Shown here: in pieces, positions 49,259 to 58,274 of the stretch | Position numbering within the stretch: position 1 is the first letter of the stretch | Layout: each line of letters opens with the position of its first letter | Origin: Ahrensia sp. | GTDB taxonomy: Bacteria > Pseudomonadota > Alphaproteobacteria > Rhizobiales > Rhizobiaceae | Direction of reading: 5' to 3' | Length of the DNA stretch: 64,000 nt | NCBI GenBank assembly: GCA_002698425.1 | Contig: NZXU01000015.1 | Span: forward strand, 1-64,000 | Program-made: the position numbers and the translations under genes | The notes under the pieces: generated by a model | The model's input: only the letters and a program-made list of their open reading frames with translations | Told to the model about the DNA's origin: nothing | Database searches by the model: none

Positions 49259-50704
49259 GCCGTACAGGTCCGCGAGACGCGGCGGCAGCACCAATTCCAT
49301 CGAACCGTCGTCTTTGGCGCGCCAGGTGATATCGCCGATGACGCCGGGCATGGCCGCGGTGAAGAGATAGGCGACACGGAAGAAGGCGCCCAGATAGCGG
49401 CTCCGGTCCCAGATCCGGTCGCTGGTGATCTTGCGGATTTCCGGCGCAAGCGTCGCGTTCTTCAGTCCGTCGTGGCGGAAATAGTTGGCGAGCGCGATAT
49501 AGGCGCGGCCCGGATGGTCGATCTGTGTGAAGGAACCGTAGGCGATGACGTTCATCGCCTGGTCGCCGCGATAATCGGGATGCGCGCGCCAGGAAATATC
49601 CGCCAGCCGGCAGGCGGCCTCGCGATAGCGGCGCTCGTCCTCGGTCTCGTCGATGCCGAACGCCTTGAAGGCGTTTCCCGTCCAGTCCGCCAGTTCGCGC
49701 GCGTGCTGCGGCGAGCGAGAGCGGAGGATCGAGAGTTCCTCCGACGCCTCCATGAGAGCGTCGAGTTGCCGGTCCTCTTCGCTAAGCAGGCTGTAGAGAT
49801 AGCCTTCGCGCACGCCGGCCGAGGAGAAGATCACCCTGGCGGGCTTCATGGCGCGGATCAGCTCGGCCAGGACGATCGCGCCATAGGGCAGAAGCGCGCG
49901 CCGCGAGCGCGAGACGTCCTCGATGCCTTTCAGCTTCTCGACATTGTTGCGGCCGACCTTCTTCAGGAAGGGAAGTGCTGCCGGCGCGTCCATCTCGTAG
50001 TGATGGGTGACATGCAGCGGATAGGTCTTGCCCGCCATGTGGAGCTTGGCGAGATTTCGCCAGGTGCCGCCGACGGCGTAGAAATTCCGGCCCTGCCCCT
50101 GCTTGAGGAAGGGCACGGACTTCAGTTCCTCGCGGGCAATCAATACCGCCTTCTCGTAATCGCCCTCGGCGCGCTCGGAGAGCCGGATGACGCCAATGGG
50201 CAGCGTGCGGCCATCTCCGATCGCCTGATCCTTCATCTCGACCAGTTCGAGGCTGCCGCCTCCGAGGTCTCCGGTGACGCCGTCGATGTCGCGGAAGGCC
50301 GACTGAATGCCATAGGCCGAATAAAGCGCCTCCTCGCGCCCGCTCAGCACTGTCACCTCCTGGCGCAGGATGTGTTCAGCTTCCTCGATGAAGGCCGGAC
50401 CGTTTCCGGCCTCGCGCGCCGCCGCCGTGGCGAGGATGGCCAGCCGCTCGACGCCCGCCTGGTCGGCGAGCCCGCGAAAGCGCTGCAGCGCCGCGAGAGC
50501 GCTCTTCACGGCGTCCGGATCCATGTCGCCGGTTTCGGCGATGCCGCGGCCGAGCCCGCACTGGACCTTCTCGTTGAACAGCATGGAGGGCGCGCGCACC
50601 AGCCCTTCGTAGATGACAAGGCGGACGGAGTTCGATCCGATGTCGATAACGGCAACCGGATGCCTGTTTCGCAGGCGTCCCTGGGCGTCTTCGGTTTCAA
50701 TCAA
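49184..50704 (-). CDS. ppx: Exopolyphosphatase, Ppx/GppA family
   Basis: A 506-residue protein of the ASKHA fold: phosphate-1 loop AVIDIGSNSVRLVIYE near 18-33, phosphate-2 GDLGGGSLELVE near 140, and a C-terminal HD-like helical domain. It hydrolyses terminal phosphates of polyphosphate; GppA activity on pppGpp cannot be excluded. It lies 48 bases downstream of ppk1 on the same strand, as usual. Confidence 0.92.
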   Translation of the reverse strand: MIETEDAQGRLRNRHPVAVIDIGSNSVRLVIYEGLVRAPSMLFNEKVQCGLGRGIAETGDMDPDAVKSALAALQRFRGLADQAGVERLAILATAAAREAGNGPAFIEEAEHILRQEVTVLSGREEALYSAYGIQSAFRDIDGVTGDLGGGSLELVEMKDQAIGDGRTLPIGVIRLSERAEGDYEKAVLIAREELKSVPFLKQGQGRNFYAVGGTWRNLAKLHMAGKTYPLHVTHHYEMDAPAALPFLKKVGRNNVEKLKGIEDVSRSRRALLPYGAIVLAELIRAMKPARVIFSSAGVREGYLYSLLSEEDRQLDALMEASEELSILRSRSPQHARELADWTGNAFKAFGIDETEDERRYREAACRLADISWRAHPDYRGDQAMNVIAYGSFTQIDHPGRAYIALANYFRHDGLKNATLAPEIRKITSDRIWDRSRYLGAFFRVAYLFTAAMPGVIGDITWRAKDDGSMELVLPPRLADLYGSRPLGRVNQLAKTVGREISLVVTV

Positions 50705-50752
50705 TCGTCAGTTCCAACACCGAATTGCAGGGCAGAAGGCTTGGGCCGGACC

Positions 50753-52960
50753 CTAAGCCTGCTTGTTCTCTGCCCGTATTTTGTGGGCAATCAAACGGGG
50801 CGCGGAGGATTTCAACGACTTTCCGCGTCCGGACAGGCTCGGATTGGTCATGAAGTATTTCTGCGCATCGAAAAACTGCTCATCCTTGCCGGCAGTCATG
50901 CGGCGCGACCGTCCGTCCGCCAGGAGCTCGAAACTTTGCTGGTTGTCGAGAAGGTTGGCCAGCATGATCTGGCCGAGCACCTGTTCGTGCACCGTCGGGT
51001 TCTGCAGCGGCACCAGGGTCTCGACGCGCCGGTCGAGATTGCGCGGCATCAGGTCCGCCGAGCCGATATAGATGATCGCCTCGTCGGACGGCAGGCCGTG
51101 GCCGTTGCCGAAGCAATAGATGCGGCTGTGTTCGAGAAAACGGCCGACGATCGACTTGACGCGGATGTTTTCCGACAGGCCCGGAACCTGCGGACGCAGG
51201 CAGCAGATGCCGCGCACGATCATGTCGACCTGAACGCCGGCCGCGCTGGCGTCGTAGAGCGCATCGATGATGTCGGCGTCGACCAGCGCATTCATCTTGA
51301 ACCAGATCTCGGCGGGGCGTCCCGCCTTCGCATGTTCGATCTCCTGCGCGATGTGATGCAGGATGCGATTGCGCATGAAACGCGGCGACACGGCCAGCTT
51401 CATGTCGGAACCGGGATCGGCATATCCGGTGATGAAATTGAAGACCTGCGCCACGTCATGGGCAATCACGGGATCGCAGGTGAAGAAGGAAAGATCGGTG
51501 TAAATCTTCGCCGTGACCGGGTGATAGTTGCCGGTGCCCAGATGCACGTAATTGCGCAGGCGTTTGTCCTCGCGACGGACCACAAGCGACATTTTCGCAT
51601 GCGTCTTCATCTCGAAGAAGCCGTAGACGACCTGCACGCCGGCGCGTTCGAGGTCGCGCGCCCAGCGGATGTTGGCCTCCTCGTCGAAGCGCGCCTTCAG
51701 CTCGATCAGCGCGGTGACCGATTTGCCGGCTTCCGCCGCATCGATCAGGGCGCGGATGATCGGGCTGTCCTCCGAGGTGCGATAGAGCGTCTGCTTGACG
51801 GCGAGCACGTTCGGATCCATCGCCGCCTGGCGGAGGAACTGGACCACCACGTCGAAGGATTCATAGGGGTGGTGGACGATAATGTCCTTCTCGCGGATCG
51901 CCGCGAAACAGTCGCCGCTATGCTCGCGGATGCGTTCGGGGAACCGGGCTGAATAGGGCTCGAATTTCAGGTCGTTGCGGTCGATCGAGACGATTTCCGA
52001 GACGGTGTTGAGGGCAAGGATGCCGGGCTGCACGCTGACGCGCGTCTCAGGCACCTCCAGTTCGTGAGCCACGAATTCGCGCAGGCCCTGCGGCATTTCA
52101 TGGTCGAACTCGATACGGACGACCTGGCCGCGGCGGCGGCGCTTGAGCGCGGTCTCGAACAGGCGAACCAGATCCTCCGCCTCCTCCTCGACCTCGATGT
52201 CGCTGTCGCGGATGACACGGAACGTGCCCTTCCCCTTCACCTCGTAGCCCGGATAGAGCTTGGCGATATGGAGGCCGATGACGTCTTCGAGGCTGATGAA
52301 GCGATGGCCCGCGCCCTCGGTCGGAATGGAGACGAAGCGGTCCAGCGAAACCGGGAAACGCAACAGCGCGTTCATCTGCTCGCGCCGATGGCGGTGAACG
52401 AGTTCCAGCGCGATCGAGAAGCCCAGATTGGGGATGAAAGGAAACGGGTGCGCCGGGTCGATGGAGAGCGGCGTCAGCACCGGGAAGATCGTCCCGAGAA
52501 AATGGTCCTCGAGCCATTCGAGGTCGTGGGTTTCCAGTTGCTCGCTGCGGACGATCTCGATGCCCTGACCTTGCAGTTCTTCCTGCAGTTCGGCGAGGAC
52601 GATCTGCTGTTCGGTCTGCAGCTTGCCGGATTCCTCGAAGATCGCGTCGAGCTGTTCCTGCGGCGTCAGGCCGTCCGAAGACTTTTCGGCGATGCCCTCG
52701 CGCACCTGACCGGCGAGACCGGCGACACGCACCATGAAGAACTCGTCGAGATTGTCGGCCGAAATCGAGAGGAAACGCAGCCGCTCGAGCAACGGATGCT
52801 TGGTATTGCGCGCCTCGTCGAGAACCCGCCAGTTGAACTGAAGCCAGGAAAATTCGCGATTGACGAAACGCGAGGCGCTATCCCTCGTCGCGATGGGCGC
52901 GGCCGCGTCGGCGTCGCCGTCTTGCGGTTCTTCGTTCGTCGTGTGGAGAATATCCGTCAT
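50753..52960 (-). CDS. ppk1: Polyphosphate kinase 1
   Basis: A 735-residue enzyme with the four PPK1 domains. Near the start is [18 protein letters not shown], and [16 protein letters not shown] follows. The autophosphorylated histidine is in KTHAKM, followed by [21 protein letters not shown]. It reversibly makes polyphosphate from ATP. I chose the ATG giving [11 protein letters not shown], the customary N-terminus, over one 34 codons upstream. It lies between hdaA and ppx. Confidence 0.95.
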   Translation of the reverse strand: MTDILHTTNEEPQDGDADAAAPIATRDSASRFVNREFSWLQFNWRVLDEARNTKHPLLERLRFLSISADNLDEFFMVRVAGLAGQVREGIAEKSSDGLTPQEQLDAIFEESGKLQTEQQIVLAELQEELQGQGIEIVRSEQLETHDLEWLEDHFLGTIFPVLTPLSIDPAHPFPFIPNLGFSIALELVHRHRREQMNALLRFPVSLDRFVSIPTEGAGHRFISLEDVIGLHIAKLYPGYEVKGKGTFRVIRDSDIEVEEEAEDLVRLFETALKRRRRGQVVRIEFDHEMPQGLREFVAHELEVPETRVSVQPGILALNTVSEIVSIDRNDLKFEPYSARFPERIREHSGDCFAAIREKDIIVHHPYESFDVVVQFLRQAAMDPNVLAVKQTLYRTSEDSPIIRALIDAAEAGKSVTALIELKARFDEEANIRWARDLERAGVQVVYGFFEMKTHAKMSLVVRREDKRLRNYVHLGTGNYHPVTAKIYTDLSFFTCDPVIAHDVAQVFNFITGYADPGSDMKLAVSPRFMRNRILHHIAQEIEHAKAGRPAEIWFKMNALVDADIIDALYDASAAGVQVDMIVRGICCLRPQVPGLSENIRVKSIVGRFLEHSRIYCFGNGHGLPSDEAIIYIGSADLMPRNLDRRVETLVPLQNPTVHEQVLGQIMLANLLDNQQSFELLADGRSRRMTAGKDEQFFDAQKYFMTNPSLSGRGKSLKSSAPRLIAHKIRAENKQA

Positions 52961-53068
52961 TTCGAGTTTTTCCGGTCCGATTGCATCCGGGCTCTGGCAT
53001 TTTGATCCCAAGGCGCCCTTGCGCGCAATGCCATGCAAGCATGACATGATCGCGACCAACAAGGCATC

Positions 53069-53767
53069 CTAGAAGCCGAACTCGCCCTGATTGTCGTCAT
53101 ACTCGCGCACGAATGCCGCGGCAAATGCCCGGGTGATCTTCGCCTTGCGCGCCAGCGAGGCCTTGTCGAGGCGCTCGACGATCATCCGGGCGCTGGCCAG
53201 CGACCGTTCGATGCGGCTGGCGATATAGCGGATGACGGAGGCGTCGACCGCAATCTGGCGATCGGCGAAGAGCTTCGTCATGACGCCGATGAGAAGCTCG
53301 TCGTCCGGCTCGTCGATCTCGACCGTGGTAGCCGCCTGGATGCGAGAGCGCAGATCCGGCGTCCGCACCTGCCAGGCGCCGGGCCAGTGGGCCGAGGTCA
53401 TCAGCAGGCTGCCGCCGCCCGACCGCACCGCGTTCATGATGTGGAACAGCGCCGTCTCGTCGAAGGCGCCGGGCTCGACGCCATCGATCAGGATCGGTTG
53501 GCCGGCCTGCGCGGCGTCGAGGTCGGCCTCCGCCAGATGGGCGGGATCGCAGGCGCGTGCGCCCGCCTCTTCGCGCCAGATCGTCGCCAGATGGGTCTTT
53601 CCTGAGCCCGGCGGGCCCGCCACGATGACGAAGGGGCCCGGCCAGTCCGGCCAGCGCTCGACCAGCATCACCGCCGCGCGATTGGCGCGCGTGACGATCA
53701 GGTCGTCGCGCGACATGGAGCCCGACAGGCCTATATCGAGAAGCAGCTGGGAATCGGTATTCGTCAT
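53069..53767 (-). CDS. hdaA: DnaA regulatory inactivator HdaA
   Basis: A 232-residue DnaA-like AAA+ protein without the DNA-binding domain IV. A clamp-binding-like QLLLDIG is at residue 7, Walker A GPPGSGKTH is near 50, and the sensor region RSGGGSLLMTSAHWP follows. With the beta clamp it stimulates DnaA-ATP hydrolysis after initiation. The start is uncertain: the ATG at 53767 puts the clamp motif at the N-terminus as in other HdaA, but one at 53803 would overlap the permease stop by 8 bp. Confidence 0.88.
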   Translation of the reverse strand: MTNTDSQLLLDIGLSGSMSRDDLIVTRANRAAVMLVERWPDWPGPFVIVAGPPGSGKTHLATIWREEAGARACDPAHLAEADLDAAQAGQPILIDGVEPGAFDETALFHIMNAVRSGGGSLLMTSAHWPGAWQVRTPDLRSRIQAATTVEIDEPDDELLIGVMTKLFADRQIAVDASVIRYIASRIERSLASARMIVERLDKASLARKAKITRAFAAAFVREYDDNQGEFGF

Positions 53768-53795
53768 GGTGTTGCGGTCCGGCGAACGGGCCGGA

Positions 53796-54917
53796 TCATT
53801 CATCATTCGCCGGCATCTTGGCGCCGGCCTCCGATTGCCCGACATAGAGATCGGAATCCAGATATTTCTCCAGCGCGAAGCGGACGAGGACGCCGATGGC
53901 CGATGCGGCGGGCACCGCGATCAGCAGGCCGGTGAAACCGAACAAAGCGCCGAAGGCGAAGAGCGCGAACATCAGCCAGACCGGATGAAGGCCGACACTG
54001 TCGCCGACCAGCTTGGGCTGCAGGATATTGCCCTCGATCGCCTGGCCGATGAAGAAGACGGCGGCCACCATCACTACCGAGATCCAGTCCGGCCAGAACT
54101 GGACGACGGCGACACCCACCGACAGCACCAGCCCGACCAGCGAGCCGACATAGGGAATGAAGCTGATCAGGCCGGCGAACAGGCCGATCAACAATCCGAA
54201 ATTCAGGCCCGTCACCGTCAGGCCGATGGCGTAGAAGGTACCGAGGATGAGGCAGACCGTGCCCTGCCCGCGGACAAAGCCCGCGATGGTCTTGTTGATG
54301 TCGCGGCCAAGCCGGCGGACGCTGTCGACATGATCGCGCGGCACCCAGGCATCAACCTTGGCGACCATCTTGTCCCAGTCGAGCAGCATGTAGAAGGCGA
54401 CGACCGGCGTGACGATCAGCAGGCCCGCGACGTCAATGACGGCCTTGCCGGACGACCACAGGCCCTGGAACAGGGTCGTCAGGAAGCCGGCGCCCTGCTT
54501 CAGCAATTCGTTGAAGCCGCCCTGAAGGTCTTCCGCATTGATGCCGATATAGTTCGCCAGCCAGCCGGTCTCGAGGCTGAGCCGCGAGAACAGCGCCTGG
54601 AGCTGCGAAATATAATGCGGGAAATTGGAGAAGAAGTCGTTCGCCTGCGTCACCAGGATCGGAACGATGACGGCAAGCGCGATGACCAGCGCGATGACGA
54701 AGCCCAGCAGGATGACGATGGTCGAGGCAAGGCGCGACAGGCCGCGGCGCTCGAAGAAATCGGCGACCGGATCCATGAAATAGGCAAGTGCGAGGCCCGC
54801 CACGAAAGGCAGCAGGACGGACCGGAAGACATAGACGAACAGGATGAAGACGGCCGTCGCCCCCAGCCAGAAAAGGGCCTGGCGTTTCAGATAGGCGGTG
54901 GTGATGTGCTTGCTCAT
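53796..54917 (-). CDS. AI-2E family/PerM-type permease
   Basis: A 373-residue membrane protein with about eight membrane segments and the conserved blocks ALAYFMDPVADFFERRG near 40, ISFIPYVGSLVG and GQAIEGNILQPKLVGDSVGLHP. The family ranges from autoinducer-2 exporters to sodium/proton exchangers; the role here is unknown. Its ATG shares one base with the stop of the CDP-alcohol gene (TGATG), so it is translationally coupled with it. Upstream in-frame starts lie within that gene. Confidence 0.88.
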   Translation of the reverse strand: MSKHITTAYLKRQALFWLGATAVFILFVYVFRSVLLPFVAGLALAYFMDPVADFFERRGLSRLASTIVILLGFVIALVIALAVIVPILVTQANDFFSNFPHYISQLQALFSRLSLETGWLANYIGINAEDLQGGFNELLKQGAGFLTTLFQGLWSSGKAVIDVAGLLIVTPVVAFYMLLDWDKMVAKVDAWVPRDHVDSVRRLGRDINKTIAGFVRGQGTVCLILGTFYAIGLTVTGLNFGLLIGLFAGLISFIPYVGSLVGLVLSVGVAVVQFWPDWISVVMVAAVFFIGQAIEGNILQPKLVGDSVGLHPVWLMFALFAFGALFGFTGLLIAVPAASAIGVLVRFALEKYLDSDLYVGQSEAGAKMPANDE

Positions 54918-55498
54918 CAGGTCTCGTCCGGTTGTCCGACTTGCTCCGCCGCGGTCCCGCCAAGGCCGCCGATCAGCAAGCGGACATAGGCCGCCGCCGA
55001 TACCGCGGTCAGGAAAACGACAAGCGCGATCAGAGCATAATTTACCCCGGGAAGCGACCACTCAAAGGCGTTCGCGGCGAGCAGCCAGCCGGCGAAAACG
55101 ATCAGGATGGCCGTATTGACCTTCGAGATCGGCAAGGGCCGGATCGCCGACGCGGCGCCCCGCGTGGCCATCATCATGGCGCCGGCGACGATGGCGATGT
55201 CGCGCGCGAGGATCAGCACCAGCAGCCAGACCGGCACGATGCCGTCGGCGGCGAAAGCCCAGAAGACCGCGATGGTCAGCGCCTTGTCGGCCAAGGGGTC
55301 GATATAGGCTCCGAAGCGGGAACTCTGCCGGAAATAGCGCGCGATGAACCCGTCGACGCCGTCCGACAGGCCGGCGACCAGGAACAGGACGAAACCCGTC
55401 ATCCACGCGTCGCGCAGGATCGCCTGGACGATGAAGGGAATCATCGCCACGCGCGCAAGCGAGATCGCGTTGGGTATGGTCCAGAATCGCGAGGTCAT
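54917..55498 (-). CDS. CDP-alcohol phosphatidyltransferase family protein
   Basis: A 193-residue membrane protein. The family motif is complete: Asp49-Gly50-x2-Ala53-Arg54-x8-Gly63-x3-Asp67-x3-Asp71, with the last Asp the catalytic base. Six hydrophobic segments are likely. Candidate reactions are phosphatidylglycerophosphate synthesis or CMP-forming cardiolipin synthesis; the order alone does not decide. I chose the ATG giving MTSRFWTIPNAISLARV, because typical members start with this helix. It is divergent from purM. Confidence 0.85.
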   Translation of the reverse strand: MTSRFWTIPNAISLARVAMIPFIVQAILRDAWMTGFVLFLVAGLSDGVDGFIARYFRQSSRFGAYIDPLADKALTIAVFWAFAADGIVPVWLLVLILARDIAIVAGAMMMATRGAASAIRPLPISKVNTAILIVFAGWLLAANAFEWSLPGVNYALIALVVFLTAVSAAAYVRLLIGGLGGTAAEQVGQPDET

Positions 55499-55667
55499 CG
55501 ATATCCCGTCTTTTTGACTGTCATATAGATATGCGTCCGTGCCGGCGCAAAAGCCTTTCTCGCGCGCCGATGCAAATTGCTGTGGCAGGGCCGCGCCCGG
55601 CACTGGAAACAGCGTCTGCGCCGTGCAATAGAGCGGCCAATCAGGGACATTGCAGGGCAGACGCGCC

Positions 55668-56744
55668 ATGTCGGACACTTCGCGGGACGGAAAGAACGGC
55701 CTCTCCTATGCCGATGCGGGCGTCGATATCGACGCCGGCAACGCGCTGGTCGAGGCGATCAAGCCGATGGTGAAATCCACCCGGCGCTCCGGCGCGGACG
55801 GGACGATCGGCGGTTTTGGCGGGCTATTCGACCTGAAGGCGGCCGGTTTCTCCGATCCGATCCTCGTCGCGGCCAATGACGGCGTCGGCACGAAGCTGAA
55901 AGTCGCCATCGAAGCGGGCATCCACGACACGGTCGGGATCGATCTCGTCGCCATGTGCGTCAACGACCTCGTCGTCCAGGGCGCGGAGCCGGTCTTCTTC
56001 CTCGACTATTTCGCCACCGGCAAGCTGGACGTCAAACAGGGCTCCGATATCGTTTCGGGAATTGCCGAGGGGTGCCGGCAGGCCGGCTGCGCGCTGCTCG
56101 GCGGCGAGACGGCGGAAATGCCCGGCATGTATGCGCAAGGCGATTACGACCTCGCGGGCTTCGCCGTGGGTGCGGCGGAACGCGGGCAGTTGCTGCCGAA
56201 AACGGATATCGCCGAGGGCGACGTGATCCTAGGTCTCGCCTCGGCGGGCATCCATTCCAACGGCTATTCGCTGGTGCGCCATATCGTCGATATGTCGGGG
56301 CTTTCCTATGGCGCTTCGGCGCCCTTCGACAGGGAGCGCACGCTGGGCGCGGCGCTGCTCGATCCGACGCGCATCTATGTGAAATCCGTCCTGGCGGCGA
56401 TCCGCGAGACCGGCGCGATCAAGGCGCTGGCCCATATCACCGGCGGCGGTTTTCCGGAAAACATCCCGCGCGTGCTGCCGGAAGGCATGGCCGCCGAGAT
56501 CGACCTGTCGGCGATCCATGTGCCGCATGTCTTCGCATGGCTTGCCGCGCAGGGCGGCGTGGCGCGCGACGAGATGCTGCGCACCTTCAATTGCGGCGTC
56601 GGCATGATCGCCGTCGTCTCGCCGGAGGACTCGGAAGCGGTCGCCGAAGTGCTCGAGCGCGAGGGCGAGACGGTCACGCGGATCGGCGTGATGAAAGCGC
56701 AGGACGTCGCGCGCGTGACCTATCGCGGCGAGCTGGACCTTTGA
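55668..56744 (+). CDS. purM: Phosphoribosylformylglycinamidine cyclo-ligase (AIR synthetase)
   Basis: A 358-residue enzyme. It has the typical start [18 protein letters not shown], then [25 protein letters not shown] block, [27 protein letters not shown] and [16 protein letters not shown]. It makes aminoimidazole ribotide from FGAM with ATP in purine synthesis. Its TGA overlaps the TTG start of purN. The ATG at 55668 gives MSDTSRDGK. Confidence 0.97.
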   Translation: MSDTSRDGKNGLSYADAGVDIDAGNALVEAIKPMVKSTRRSGADGTIGGFGGLFDLKAAGFSDPILVAANDGVGTKLKVAIEAGIHDTVGIDLVAMCVNDLVVQGAEPVFFLDYFATGKLDVKQGSDIVSGIAEGCRQAGCALLGGETAEMPGMYAQGDYDLAGFAVGAAERGQLLPKTDIAEGDVILGLASAGIHSNGYSLVRHIVDMSGLSYGASAPFDRERTLGAALLDPTRIYVKSVLAAIRETGAIKALAHITGGGFPENIPRVLPEGMAAEIDLSAIHVPHVFAWLAAQGGVARDEMLRTFNCGVGMIAVVSPEDSEAVAEVLEREGETVTRIGVMKAQDVARVTYRGELDL

Positions 56745-57316
56745 ACCGCAAGCGCGTCGCCGTGCTCATTTCCGGGCGCGGCTCCAACATGGAGGCGCTG
56801 ATCCGGGCGACGAAGGCGGCTGATTTTCCCGCCGAGATCGTGCTGGTCCTCTCCGACAATCCGGAGGCCAAGGGGCTGGAGACGGCGCGGAGCGAAGGTA
56901 TCCCCGCCCGCGCCGTAGCGCGCTCCTCTCATGGTTCGAAACGTGCCCACGAGGAGGCGATCCAGCAGGCTCTGGACGAGGCCGGCGTCGAGATCGTCTG
57001 CCTGGCCGGCTTCATGCGGCTATTATCAGGCGAATTTCTGGAACCGTGGAAGGGCCGAATCATCAATATCCACCCTTCCCTGCTGCCGAAGCACAAGGGC
57101 CTCGACACGCACGCCCGCGCGATCGAGGCGGGCGATGCGGTGCATGGCTGCTCGGTGCATCACGTCACAGCGGGGATGGATGAAGGCCCGGTGATCCTGC
57201 AGGCCGAGGTGCCGGTCTTGCCGGACGATACGCCGGACACGCTGGCTGCGAAGGTGCTGAAAGAAGAACACCGTATCTATCCGCTGGCGCTGGCGAAAAT
57301 CTCCTCCGAACTCTGA
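56741..57316 (+). CDS. purN: Phosphoribosylglycinamide formyltransferase
   Basis: A 191-residue enzyme. The catalytic set is Asn in [13 protein letters not shown], His in the same block and Asp in [24 protein letters not shown] is near the start. It formylates GAR using 10-formyl-THF. It starts with TTG, four bases overlapping the purM stop (TTGA); there is no ATG before this in frame that avoids purM. The start is inferred from that coupling and the conserved N-terminus ([13 protein letters not shown]). Confidence 0.96.
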   Translation: MNRKRVAVLISGRGSNMEALIRATKAADFPAEIVLVLSDNPEAKGLETARSEGIPARAVARSSHGSKRAHEEAIQQALDEAGVEIVCLAGFMRLLSGEFLEPWKGRIINIHPSLLPKHKGLDTHARAIEAGDAVHGCSVHHVTAGMDEGPVILQAEVPVLPDDTPDTLAAKVLKEEHRIYPLALAKISSEL

Positions 57317-57360
57317 TCCCGAGCGGGTGATAGCAGAAAGATTTCGAAACCGGGCTTGAT

Positions 57361-57378
57361 TGGTTCGCATGCGAACCA
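57361..57378. promoter_or_regulatory. Perfect 18-bp palindrome, probable MarR operator
   Basis: TGGTTCGCATGCGAACCA is a perfect inverted repeat ending 12 bases before the MarR gene's ATG. The half-site spacing fits a dimeric winged-helix repressor, so autorepression is likely. Confidence 0.75.
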
Positions 57379-57390
57379 TATCTGTCCGGC

Positions 57391-57807
57391 ATGGACAGTC
57401 TCTTTCTTCTGCTGAAACTCAATTGCACACGGCTTTCGAAACTCGCTCATGTGGCGGCCCAGGAAAAAACCGGGCTTCCCGGCGCGCAGGCGCCTGCCCT
57501 GTTGATGCTATCGCTTCACGGCGCGCGCCGTATCGTCGATCTCGCCCGCGATCTCGATCTCGGAAAGCCGGCGGCGACCACGCTGGTCGCGCGCATGGAG
57601 AAGGCCGGGCTGGTGCGCCGGTCCGGTGACGCGAAGGACGGGCGATCCAGCATTCTCGAACTGACGGAAAAAGGCCGGACGCTGGCCGGCGAGGTTGCCG
57701 CCATGGTCGCCGGGTTCGACGCTACGCTCGCCGGGGATCTGGATCCGCAGGAAGAAGCGATCGTCCGCCGATTTCTCTCGCGGCTGTCGCAACTGGAAAC
57801 CCTTTGA
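57391..57807 (+). CDS. MarR-family transcriptional regulator
   Basis: A 138-residue protein with a MarR winged helix: ARDLDLGKPAATTLVARMEKAGLVRRSGDAKDGRSSILELTEKG is the recognition helix plus wing. It should bind as a dimer, probably to the palindrome at 57361. The membrane protein gene follows 11 bases after its stop, so the two form a two-gene unit under self-control. No conserved sensor cysteine is obvious. Its ligand is unknown. Confidence 0.88.
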   Translation: MDSLFLLLKLNCTRLSKLAHVAAQEKTGLPGAQAPALLMLSLHGARRIVDLARDLDLGKPAATTLVARMEKAGLVRRSGDAKDGRSSILELTEKGRTLAGEVAAMVAGFDATLAGDLDPQEEAIVRRFLSRLSQLETL

Positions 57808-57818
57808 GGAGAAAAACG

Positions 57819-58274
57819 ATGCCAAGCAACGGACTGACGAATACGGCCACCCGGATTTCCGGCCTTCTGGTTCTCGCCATCGGGCTCGTCCATTTCATCC
57901 TGCCCACGCTTGGCTATGCGCCGGATGCGCTCGCGGCGATCCCGGAGGCGCAACGCGCGCATTTCGTCTATCTCGGCACCTATTCGATCGCCTTCTTCCT
58001 GATCAGTTTCGCGGTCATGACACTGATGGCCGACCGGACTGCGCCGAACCGGGCCATAACCCTCTTTCTCGGGCTGATGGTGATCGTCTGGGGCGCACGT
58101 TTCGTGCTCGAACTGGTCTACCCGGTCGATCTGTCGCTGTTTTTCGTCGCCAATCCGCACCCGATGCTGATGGCGACGCTGCTGGTCATCTGGATTGGCT
58201 ATGTGGTCGGGCTTGCCGGCCATCTGGCGTCCGGCAGACACGGTTTCGCCGGCGGGAGCCGACCGGCGGTCTAA
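57819..58274 (+). CDS. Four-TM membrane protein under MarR control
   Basis: A 151-residue protein with four hydrophobic segments (about 11-33, 50-72, 80-102 and 112-137). GAGGAG sits just upstream of the ATG at 57819. I do not recognise a named family. Its coupling to the MarR gene suggests the regulator's job is to control this protein, perhaps in stress or drug response; that is inference. Four bases of its end overlap the oxidoreductase gene tail to tail. Confidence 0.72.
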   Translation: MPSNGLTNTATRISGLLVLAIGLVHFILPTLGYAPDALAAIPEAQRAHFVYLGTYSIAFFLISFAVMTLMADRTAPNRAITLFLGLMVIVWGARFVLELVYPVDLSLFFVANPHPMLMATLLVIWIGYVVGLAGHLASGRHGFAGGSRPAV

